Origin: Siderastrea siderea
Taxonomy: Eukaryota > Cnidaria > Anthozoa > Scleractinia > Rhizangiidae
Assembly (NCBI GenBank): GCA_964030785.1
Contig: OZ034967.1
Location: 66,427,413-66,491,412 of the forward strand
Direction of reading: 5' to 3'
DNA: 64,000 nt
Shown: positions 1 through 9,031 of the stretch, in pieces
Numbering within the stretch: position 1 is the stretch's first letter
Layout of the letters: every line of letters starts with the position of its first letter
Notes under the pieces: generated by a model
What the model was told of the DNA's origin: nothing
The model's input: the letters and a program-made list of their open reading frames with translations, nothing else
Database searches by the model: none
Made by a program: the position numbers and the translations under genes

Positions 1-239
1 TATTGTGACACGCGCGAAAAGCCTCTGCACGTGAGAGCTATCGCTTTGATGAGGCCGAGTCAATGGCTAGCTTGCTTAAATCGGTTAAGTCCAGAATTTG
101 GTTCAGGCTTCTGATTGGCTCCTAACAACCCCTCCAAGGTATTCGAAGTCTAACAGTCTTTGTCATTGGTTGACAAGAATAGTATGCCGCGGGATAGTAA
201 TCTGTGAAATTTACCAGGTTTATCGCTCGCGTGTGATTT

Positions 240-700
240 GTGTGATGGAGGATTGCGAAAGTAGTTTAGACAAAACATTCGAGAAGGCCTGAAGTAAAGG
301 CGTTTGACGGTGTAGAGGAGTTAAGCTCTGATCAAAGAGATGGTATTTTTAATTTTATTCGCTGCAAGGATGTTTCAGCAGTACAGCCAACCGGCTTCGG
401 AAAATCAGTTATTTAATTCTACAATATTCCAGCTCATTCCAGGACTATGTGGGATTCGGCGATTATTCCAAAAGCCCGAAAATGATGGTTATTTGCCCGC
501 TTAATGCGCTCATTGAGTGCCATATGAAGGAGTTAAAGCGACGAGGCGTCTCGTGTACTTGTTTATCCGGAGATGGTGGCGACAAAGATGGCGCCCTCGC
601 TGGAAAGCTGTACGCCTTCATCATTCAAATCCCGAGGCGCTTATCCGGTCCTCAGTGAAAATATTGATAGAATGTAAAATGACAGGCCAAACACGACTCG
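240..700 (+). pseudogene. Decayed fragment of a RecQ-type DNA helicase
   Basis: Translating all three forward frames gives pieces of the N-terminal helicase core of a RecQ-like DEAD/H helicase. About 288-416 holds a segment with LSSDQRDGIFNFI followed by the Walker A motif QPTGFGKS (P-loop, ATP binding). A shifted frame continues with IFQLIPGL. Frame 449-658 reads VICPLNALIECHMKELKRRG, the motif Ia region, and a further frame shift gives SNPEALIRS near 615-650. The order matches the family but at least three frame changes and an in-frame stop at 414-416 break it, and the DEAH box and the rest are absent. RecQ-like helicases of this kind are abundant and often mobile or pseudogenised in cnidarian genomes (general knowledge). 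I infer a dead copy, not a gene. Confidence 0.7.
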
Positions 701-1010
701 TGCTAGTTTTCCTAAGTGCAATCGCAACAGCTTTGTCCCTTTGATCGAGACGATTTAAAGGCAACACAACTTACCTGTGCCCGTAAATTGTGTGGACAAT
801 AATTTTTACCGGGCCGGGGTTGGTTTGTTTGCGAACGCCGTTTTAAAATGATCCATTTGACACCCCCAAAACTAGCGTGTAATCTACCCAGATCTGTCAT
901 ATCTTCACGTGCTATTGCATGTGATCACAGCACGAGACATACGCTGTGATTGGTTTGAACGTAACAGGAAAAAAAAAGATCGAAGTTCAACGAGAACAGT
1001 GGATCAAAGC

Positions 1011-1111
1011 GCTCTGACCCAGAGGTTTTTTCTCGCGGCAAGCCGCTCGTTGCGTCGGCCTCCGGCCGATTCTCCCGACGTTAACGAGAAAAAAAGCTCT
1101 GGTACCCAGGG
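1011..1111. repeat. Short inverted repeat (MITE-like)
   Basis: Two arms of about 20-25 bp face each other: the left (1011-1035) reads gacccagaggttttttctcg near its end and the right (1084-1111) holds cgagaaaaaaagctctgg. The spacer is CpG-rich. Arms and size suit a miniature inverted-repeat element. No clear target-site duplication was found. Confidence 0.5.
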
Positions 1112-1301
1112 TAATGTTTTTAGGATATTTATTGAGAGTTCCACATGTCGTCAATATAATCCCTAGTCCTAAATTAAAGGGTACAGTGTTCTGGGGCGTA
1201 GTAATGCATATAGGTATAAGGCAGTTTTATTGACCATGCTTGTTTGATCTACGCGAAGAAATATTTCCTGAGATCTTTAATTTGCGAATATGTGCTCGAC
1301 G

Positions 1302-1303
<2 letters not shown>

Positions 1304-1359
<56 letters not shown>
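1304..1359. repeat. (TA)n microsatellite
   Basis: Uninterrupted AT dinucleotide run of about 55 bases. Confidence 0.97.
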
Positions 1360-1361
<2 letters not shown>

Positions 1362-1644
1362 CATATGCTGAGGTTTAAGCACTTAATTTCTTTTTACAGC
1401 GAAACCCAGTAAAGCAATTTGGCTCAAATTGTACAAGTTTTCTTTTTCACTTTTCACCAAAGCTTTTAGTAGTACAAGCATTCGGTTAATAAAACCACGA
1501 TTATGGAAATCAACGTTTCGGTGAGTCCTAAACTCGACTTGCTCATTTCCTAAAATTAAATTGTCTTCTCTTTGAACGCTTTCCTCTCCAAAGAAGAGAC
1601 CTGCATGTGGCCCACAAGGGACATATGGTCGTTTCAGAAGTTTA

Positions 1645-1745
1645 GGTCTAGATGTTGAGAAAATTGAACATATGTAGAATGCATGATGTCATCGCCTCAG
1701 TGCTATGGTAACAACTAGTTCAATGAAAGTGACGTTTTTGGGAAG
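1645..1745 (+). repeat. Dispersed repeat, copy 1, carrying an X-box-like site
   Basis: About 95 bases match 5347-5445 in the same orientation: both hold a TTGAGAAAATTGA block, a GATGTCATCG / AATGTCATCG block, CTATGGTAAC and ACGTTTTTGG in the same order and spacing. The CTATGGTAAC core is part of an RFX X-box-like sequence (1699-1712 here, one mismatch from the better site in the other copy). Confidence 0.75.
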
Positions 1746-2580
1746 TATGTTCAGTGTGTAGTAAATGGGTGAAGTGGCTAGTCTTTCAAGCTCTGACACT
1801 GAAGTTCAAGCTGTACAAATTTGGGATGGTGTGCTCGCTCTTAGAAAATCCAAGCGAGCCACCTTAAGCGCACTTGCATCCTTCTGTTTTATGCTGATTG
1901 CCAGGGCAACAAAAAAAAAATACAAAGTACGGCTATCAAAGCGTTCACACCCTGGTATGCGAGTTACCCTTCGGTGATTTCGGTGACCGACTTAGCCCTA
2001 TGTCGGCAAGAGTTGTTCAAAAAGATATTTTCGATCAAAAGAGAAGGAAAATTTAGAGGTTATAGAAACAAACTTTTAATTAGATTCAGCTAATAATATT
2101 TTTTCTTCTTTCATAACTCTTGCTAAGAATTTGGACATGTAAACTAATCCAATGACTGCCTTTAGTTATGATTATTAAAACGTAGGGCAGACTTCGACCT
2201 AAGAGATAATGGGGGAGGGAAATAATACCTTACTATGTAGGCTTCATTGTAATTTATATGCTTTGGCTACTAGCGTAATGTTGTAGGCTAGATCAATTTG
2301 TAATCAAAATACATTACAAAAATTTGGGGGGGGGGGCGTTGTACCTGTCTAGTAATAAAAAGATTAATGCCTGGATACGATAGAGATGATAGTTTTCCCG
2401 TACATCAGCACAACAATACACTTTTGGGTTGAAAACTAATAGGTTTTTTGTAAAACAAGGCCTCGAAATGTACGTAAAAACATTCAAATCAACACTATGT
2501 GCGTGTTAAAACCAATCACAGCTGAGCGCTCATTCACCCACATGTTATCACGATATATAGTCAGGCTTCTGTTGTGCAAC
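1746..2580. other. Intergenic, no gene seen
   Basis: Reading frames are short and unlike coding sequence. A 10-G run lies near 2328-2337. A first exon or promoter of the downstream APOL-like gene could lie here; a plausible splice acceptor sits near 2578-2580 but its partner was not found. Confidence 0.5.
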
Positions 2581-2680
2581 AGTATTCCTATTTTGGTATT
2601 CAGGGTGCTTCCCACTATGGACGAGAGCGATTTCCGTTGATCCAAATTTGCTTTCCAAATTTCTGAAGCAATTAACAAGG

Positions 2681-3704
2681 ATGATAAATTCGCGGCAAGA
2701 CATGATCAACTGGGTTAAGGAATTCATTGAAGACATCAAACAACAAGAAATTGCTATAAACAGTACTAAGACTGGTGCAGGCGTTCTTGGCGCGGTGTCA
2801 GCAATTGCTCTGTTCACTCCATTTGCACCGCTCGCACTTGCTGGGATTGCTACAGCCGGTGTCGCTGGTGTGGCAACGTCGATTGGCGATATGATTGCGA
2901 ACAAAGTGAAAGGAGGCAACCTTGGAGAGAAGGTCGATGCCATGAAAAGTGAGGATGCTGAATTGGAAAAATTGCAGAAAACGCTGAATGTACAAGCTGA
3001 ACTGCTTGCCAAGGTAAGAGAATTTTTAATGTGTGGTATTAATAACTATAAGAACAGTGAGTCCAACACAATGCGTCCAGGCACCGTACTGGGACGAGTG
3101 CGTAGTAAACAAACTACGCAACGCAGATATAAGCCGTGTAATGCAGTTTTAAAATAATGTTTATTTAAATTTACACAAGGAGACTAATGTTCAGAGAAAT
3201 AAACAAAAGGAGTTTGAACTGTAACATGCTTTTTTATAGAATTTTTTCCTTATCTAGGAATTAAAAGTGTCCAAAGATGATGCTGTCCTTTTACTGTTGG
3301 TCGGGGTTCCTAAAATCGCCACTCAAGCTGGCATTCAAGTAGCAGAGGGTGGAGTCGAAATGGTCAAGCTGCTGCAACCTTTGCAAGCTATAAGTGAAGC
3401 CATAAAGCTTGGTGCTTCATTCAGCCAAGCAGTGAGGCTCAATGATACAGTTTTTCAAGGAGCAGTTGCTACAGTCATAGGTGCTGGAGGAGCCGAAAGG
3501 GTAGGCACTACGCTGGCTGTTACCACAGCTACCATGGCGTTTGGTGGTTTTGGTGCCGTAATTGGGATTGCTGATGCCATTTACAGCTGGAGTACCGAAA
3601 ATCCTAACCGGGCATCGGCCGAGGAATTGCTGCCAAAGCTTGAGGAGAACTTGAAGGCTCTGAAGACTATGAAGGCAAAGTTCCTGGAATTACAAGAACT
3701 CTGA
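2681..3704 (+). CDS. Apolipoprotein L-like protein (two exons)
   Basis: Exon 2681-3013, intron 3014-3257 (GTAAGA...TATCTAG), exon 3258-3704, both junctions phase 0, giving about 259 residues from the ATG at 2681. Open frame continues upstream of this ATG to about 2580, where a possible acceptor lies, so a 5' exon may be missing. The product begins with a charged amphipathic helix (WVKEFIEDIKQQE), then a glycine/alanine-rich hydrophobic hairpin at about residues 30-75 (VLGAVSAIALFTPFAPLALA), a charged helix, a second hydrophobic stretch at about 195-221 (TLAVTTATMAFGGFGAVIGI) and a Lys/Glu-rich C-terminal helix. This order resembles the vertebrate apolipoprotein L family, which inserts in membranes. 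No secretory signal is visible from the 2681 start, so a cytosolic or membrane-associated protein is likely. Function in cnidarians is not inferable here. The coding assignment is firm, the family name less so. Confidence 0.75.
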
Positions 3705-4041
3705 GTTAACAGACATTCGGTCTAAGAAACAGTCATATATACAGTTCCCCAAAGATAGTATCCTCTTACTTTTCATGTTCCCAGAATTGTATGTGTATAG
3801 TCCTGCTGAATGTGAAGCGCCAAAAAGTCGACTTCTATGAAAAGCAAAACATACTCTTAGGCCACTATGTTATGCTTGATTTAATGCAATTTGCTAAACT
3901 GTGTGGCGTAAGCATAAACATTTTCTGCACAGATTGTTTAGGATTAAGCACATATTTAAAAAACGGACGGACGCTCTTGATATAATGGGAATGAAAGTTT
4001 TGCACATGTGACTGTTTATTAATTAATGTTAAATTTGTATA
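3705..4041. other. 3' flank of the APOL-like gene
   Basis: AT-rich sequence without a supported gene; probably holds the 3' UTR of the preceding gene. Confidence 0.4.
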
Positions 4042-4042
4042 T

Positions 4043-4167
4043 GTAATCGCATGAGGCCAAGTAGAATTAAGGATAAATTTTCAAAGTTTTCAAAAAAATT
4101 TTTGAAAACTTTGAAAACATACAGGTGAAATTTATCCTTAATTCTACGAGGATTCAATGCGATTACT
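4043..4167. repeat. Palindromic MITE-like element
   Basis: Nested inverted repeats: gtaatcgcat (4043-4052) pairs with atgcgattac near the right end; gtagaattaaggataaattt (4061-4080) pairs with its complement at about 4127-4147; and 4082-4113 is a perfect 32-base palindrome centred on AAAAAATTTTTT-like sequence. The whole would form a long hairpin, typical of a short non-autonomous DNA element. Confidence 0.8.
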
Positions 4168-4889
4168 TGTTTATAACACAGAGAGCAAAATTTTCGGAAA
4201 ACTTTTCGGCCCTCAGAATAAAAGTACCCGCTCGTAAACAATTCACCAAACAAACAGTTTAACTGTTGCTCAGCGTACAGAACAAGATAGATTGACCATT
4301 ATGTACATCTTAATAGATAAACACAATTCTAGTTCATTGACAAACACACTCAATTAACTAAGTAAATCTTATTCACGTGAGTTGCGAAGCTTCCTCTCGT
4401 GGAAAAATTATCGACCACGTCGCTCCAAAGTTTTCAGTAGCTTTTTAAAAACAAATAACCATTTGCTGTTTTCCGGTCACTTTTTGGAATTTCTCTCCAA
4501 GCAAACACCCGATTTTCATACCATTTTTACCAACCAACCCCGTTAAAAGTCAAACTTTGAAGCGATCCTTGTGTTAAACAACTCCAAATCCGTTTTTCTT
4601 TTCAAGACGCCTACAAAATGCAAATGGGCGCTCTCGCGCTCAACCAGTCAAATGCGAGTAATTTTGGCGCTTGGCCAATCAGGAATTAGTAATTTTGCCC
4701 TCGTCCGAAAGAAAATTAAGACAAAATGCTCTCTGTCTCAACCAATCAGTATTCAGTAATTTTGCCCTCTATGTTAAAAGGGTACTAAAAGTAAATGTTA
4801 TCTGAATTGTGATGACAAAGGGAGACACTTGTGCGATGCTGCTAAAAAGACAAAAAGTCATAAGTCCCACACATGCGTGCTCTGGGTAA
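4168..4889. other. Intergenic, no gene seen
   Basis: At 4620-4770 a short motif recurs: the words ccaatcag and agtaattttg(ccctc) occur three times with ~60-base spacing. No convincing ORF. Confidence 0.4.
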
Positions 4890-5040
4890 GCTTGTAGCCA
4901 CAAATGGGAACTATGGCCACGTAGGTAGCGGGCATGACCCTTTGATCTACCAAAAAAAAATAATAAATAAATAGTGAGCCTGAGTCAGTTAGCAGCCGTG
5001 GACGGCTGTTTCGACCTTATTAGGTCTCATCAGCAGGGCA
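4890..5040 (+). repeat. Single-arm copy of the palindromic repeat at 24.8-25.2 kb
   Basis: The stretch from gtagccac through actatggccac, gtagcgggca, an A-run, atagtgagcc, cagccgtggacggctgtt to aggtctcatcagca matches, in order, one arm of the palindrome at 24798-25223. So this is a diverged single-arm member of that family. Confidence 0.75.
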
Positions 5041-5346
5041 CTTGATTACTTTTTGTGGGAACTTTTTTTTTTAAGAATAGGGAATTTTTCTGCTTAGTCT
5101 TTTTTTTCTTGAATTTAAGCTTTAATGCTAAGTGCAGGATTTTGTCATTACAACATGTTAGTTTCAGCGAAATTCAATGCTCTTTAAGCTCATTTTTGTC
5201 CTTAAATCGTGCAAATTAATATGGCTAAGAGGAAAATGCGAAGTAAAACTCGACCTCATGCTGGATAATGAATGACACCTGGCCACTTGGAAAACGAGTA
5301 CAGGACTTACAGCGAATTCTTAAAATTAATGGATTGGTAATATGAT

Positions 5347-5445
5347 GTGATATTGAGAAAATTGAGCATATGCAAAATGCATAATGTCATCGCCTTGTTG
5401 CTATGGTAACACCAATTCAATAAAACTAACGTTTTTGGAAGTTTT
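5347..5445 (+). repeat. Dispersed repeat, copy 2, with a perfect X-box
   Basis: Same family as 1645-1745. Positions 5397-5410 read GTTGCTATGGTAAC, which fits the RFX-factor X-box pattern (inverted half sites GTTGC / GGTAAC). Whether it is bound is unknown. Confidence 0.75.
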
Positions 5446-5499
5446 TTATATTGTGATAAAAATGCTAATTACGATATTTGCTCTTTTATGTGGTGGACC

Positions 5500-5666
5500 A
5501 ATAGCCCTTTTCACAGTTACCTTTTTCATTTGCATTACAATGTATTTGAACGTGGATGTGAGGCAATTTCGGGCAAAGAGTGCAAAATTGCCCGAAATTG
5601 CCTCACATCCACGTTAAAAAACATTGTAATGCAAATGAGAAACGGTAACTGTGAAAAGGGCTATTC
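5500..5666. repeat. Palindromic MITE-like element with ~75-bp arms
   Basis: The left arm starts aatagcccttttcacagtta and runs to gcaatttcgggcaa; the right arm is its near-complete complement ending taactgtgaaaagggctatt. The loop is only about 11 bases. The arms each contain an octamer-like ATTTGCAT. No coding capacity. Confidence 0.85.
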
Positions 5667-5882
5667 TTTGCATTTGATTGATTCCTGCAATTTTTTATTG
5701 GTCCCATACCCTTAGTACACTGCTTAAAAAATGTATTGGTATAATGAGTCCGTAAACGTACCGTATACGGAGAGATACACCTGATTGATAATACGTTGTC
5801 GGGTGCAAAGTAAAAACCATGAACGGAGCGACACGATGGAATTCTGGGAAGACAGCACTGACAAGCTTGCGACTCGGTTCCA

Positions 5883-6392
5883 TATACCGTATTTACTCGA
5901 AAGAGCGCCGCCCCCGAATAAGCGCCGCATTTAGGAGCAAAACTGTTAATAAGCGCCGCATCCATCCAGCAACAATGCGGTGCTTATTGATTTTTGACAT
6001 GGCTAATGCTATGTAATGTCGTGAGTATGTGATAAAGAATTTGGCAGCGTGCGCTCATGAATAATTATGTAACAAACTATGTAAGCGAGTATGCTAATTC
6101 CTTAAAGTAGTTGTAGATGTGATCGCAACTGGTAGTGATGAGACTTTACACAGCTCATAGTGTTATTGTTGTTATTGTTAGTTATTTGGATGTGGAAAGG
6201 GATTTAGACCATTAAAAACTAACTTCCTTCCTAAGCTATTGTTATAAACAAAACAAAGATATAAGGAGGATACATCTCACTGTGTTATAAGCTAGTAGGC
6301 AGTTTTAAATAAGCGCTACGCCCGTATAAGCGCCCCACCGACGAGTCGAAAAATTTAATAAGCGCCGCGGCGTTCTCTCGAGTAAATATGGT
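5883..6392. mobile_element. Non-autonomous DNA transposon, 'gtatttactcg' family
   Basis: Left end ataccgtatttactcgaa followed by several aataagcgccgc motifs; right end ctcgagtaaatatggtat preceded by inverted copies of the same motif (aataagcgcc at ~6308-6370). Terminal inverted repeats with subterminal repeats around a ~300-base unique centre fit a MITE of about 510 bp, probably with TA target duplication. No transposase is encoded. Confidence 0.7.
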
Positions 6393-7200
6393 ATTGATAT
6401 TGAAGACATTTTCATTCCTAAGAAGGTTTTAGAGTAGATTTGGGTATCCTGTGTTAATATTATCTTCACGGTGCCTGAAAATAGAAGCAAGTTTTCCCGC
6501 TTCCCAGAAAACCTTTGGGTCGCATCGTTAATCAGGTATATGCTTTTCACACGACAACGTTTTTTCAATTAGGTGTATACTGAAGTGTAAGGACAACGAT
6601 GTATAAGGACTGTGTAATGAACATAACGCTTAATTCCTTGTGCTAGTGCATACTACAGACTAGACATGACCGTACACTAAGTGTTAGCGCATCGTAAATT
6701 CGTTCTTTTACCAAGTATTATAAACCTTTCAATTTACCAATCTACTTTTGCTGAATTTATTTTTTCCGTAATAAATTAGTGACTGGTGTTTTTTGCTGTA
6801 ACTTTTCTGATTGTTTCAGTGTCTGGACACAAGGGTATACTGCTTCTTATACCCATGTGACCTCTAAATTCATTTCTTTACCAAGAATTGTAGTGCATGA
6901 AATTTGCGAATCTGATGCGAAAGAACATATTTTTACCCTAGAAGGCAACCGAAGCCACATTCGCGATTCTTTAACCTTCCTTACGCATAATTTATCTTCT
7001 AACTTACAAATCATTTTTTGCAAGGAAAAAACGAGCAAACCAAAAGAAAATATACACGCGTCCATGAGATTAGTCACTATATTTGATGACTGATCATGGA
7101 CCATCATGGCATAAAATGGCCTTTCTTTGTCCAGGAGCCCATTGGCTCTTAATTTATCATGACAACCTTTAAGCTGTTGTAAAATTTTATATGACTGTTA
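6393..7200. other. Intergenic, no gene seen
   Basis: Moderately AT-rich with overlapping short frames on both strands but no domain, splice pattern or repeat that I recognise. Confidence 0.4.
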
Positions 7201-7202
7201 AA

Positions 7203-7306
7203 GGCGCGGTTGAAATGTTGAACTTTACTTGTGCTGAACCTAATGCAAATTAACAAAAACAATAGCTTTTCCTCATTTGCATTGAGTTCGACGTTTGAAC
7301 CGGGCC
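7203..7306. repeat. Short inverted repeat related to 29879-29993
   Basis: Arms ggttgaaatgttgaacttta...gctgaacctaatgcaaat and atttgcattgagttcgacgtttgaaccggg pair with each other. The centre caatagctttt and the arm words match the element at 29879-29993, so both belong to one small hairpin family. Confidence 0.65.
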
Positions 7307-7794
7307 CCTGTTGGCCTTCTAGGGGCGCGGAATGTCAATGACCCTACGACTCAGAAAGTATGCGTGCTTCTTGTTGTTACGGAAACTATTGTTGGTTAAC
7401 TGTTGTGTTTAGTTCTGGGTATTGTTTATTGTCCTTTGACTCTTTTGTTTTACCGCGGCGTCATTTGATGATAACAAAATCCGCCAAACCAAGAAACTGC
7501 AAAAAGTTTGTAAATATGACTGGTGTCAGTTCAAACGCATTCTACATGTTAAAGTCTTACGTGTACGCAAGCCGTACGTGGTTCTTGCAATGTATCTTCT
7601 TCTCCTGATTACACAGGTAAATTTGCGTCTGTATCCACTAGAAAGCACTTTTACCTGAGCCGCTACCCTTCTTTTTGAAAAATAATTAATGCCTTTTACG
7701 TGTGCAAGTATTAAACTTATCAATGAGAAAAGGCATTTTAAGTCTATACGTAAACGCCTTGAACTGCTGGGTTAAAAAAGGTACAGGGTTGGGG
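7307..7794. other. Intergenic, no gene seen
   Basis: Short open frames only; nothing recognisable. Confidence 0.35.
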
Positions 7795-8155
7795 GCGATT
7801 AATCGGGGGGGGGGGGGCGATTATCACAAATATTACTCCCTGGAAGTCGTGCCCTAAATATTTTGGGTCGATTTTGTTTTGTCACCTTATTTAATCACAA
7901 CGAGTAAATTTAACTAAACTCGTGCTTTCTAAGTGTTCTCAATTCGGTTTCTCTGACTATTAATATAAATTGTCGATACCAACATCCTCGGCGTCAGAAA
8001 GCTGGATTCATCAGTCAATGTTGCTGGATAGATTCCACTTCAGTGTCATCCTCGAGAGTGTTTATTCAAGGAAGGTGAGGGGGGTGGGGGGTGGCGATTA
8101 TTCGAGGGAGGCGAGTAATCGAGGGATGGCTATTATTCGAGGAAATACGGTATCC
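7795..8155. repeat. Degenerate G-rich transposon remnant
   Basis: Repeated words ggcgatta(at)tcg(a)ggg near 7795-7820 and 8090-8145, with a 13-G run, and a terminus reading ttcgaggaaatacggtat, which resembles the ends of the 5883-6392 family in inverted form. Likely a decayed element of a related family. Confidence 0.5.
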
Positions 8156-8554
8156 TTGTACGGGGATAGACTGAAGAGGAGATCTGAAAGGCGTTCATCT
8201 GCAAAAGACCACTCCAGCGTTAGACTCTTATTTAAATTTTGAAGTACTAGTTTCACTTCAACAGTAAAATAAATTGCACATTTGATTGGGGATTTACTTG
8301 AATTGAGCGACACGTTCACGATAATTCACCTTGAAATGCTTGTTTGAAACACCTGTAAGAATTTTTCTTGCGAGTATTAAACTTTACTCGAGAGTAAAAT
8401 TGAATGATTTTGCTTTCCCAGGCAAACAAATGCCCTATTTCGTCAATCTGTATTGCGCGCGGAACACTGCAGAAACATAAACAAGAAGAGTAATGCTGGG
8501 TTTACCCTCCAACGCTGACAACACTAAGCGAGTGTATTTTTAATAATAATATGT

Positions 8555-8896
8555 TGAGTAGCCCTTCAGGGAATTGATTTGGTGAAAGAATCATTCACTG
8601 AGTATTTGTTTCTATTTTTCCAACAGCGAAAATTTCAGATAATTTGTTAGACAATCCAAACTTTGCGCCGGCGGGTGATTGGGACGAAACTGGCCATACT
8701 TGGGATATTATCATGATATTATCATGATTATTATTATGAGTGGCCCTTCAGGGAATTGATTTGGTGAAAGAATCATTCACTGAGTATTTGTTTCTATTTT
8801 TCCAACAACGAAAATTTCAGATAATTTGTTGGACAATCCAAACTTTGCGCCGGCGGGTGATTGGGACGAAACTGGCCATACTTGGGATATTATCAC
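8555..8896 (+). repeat. Tandem duplication of an intron end and half of an FBA exon
   Basis: 8555-8713 and 8738-8896 are near-identical: each holds cccttcagggaattgatttg, the polypyrimidine tract, the acceptor aaaatttcag, and the first ~75 bases of the exon (through ttgggatattatca). The first copy then runs into AT-rich sequence and hits a stop, so it is a decoy half-exon; the second continues into the complete exon. Confidence 0.9.
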
Positions 8897-8991
8897 GCAC
8901 CCTTGGCAGTTGATACAGCCAAAGGAAAGGCAGTGCAGGCTGGAAATGATACCCCCAGGTGAGCATGAAACATGCGATTGGGAAAACGATT

Positions 8992-9031
<40 letters not shown>

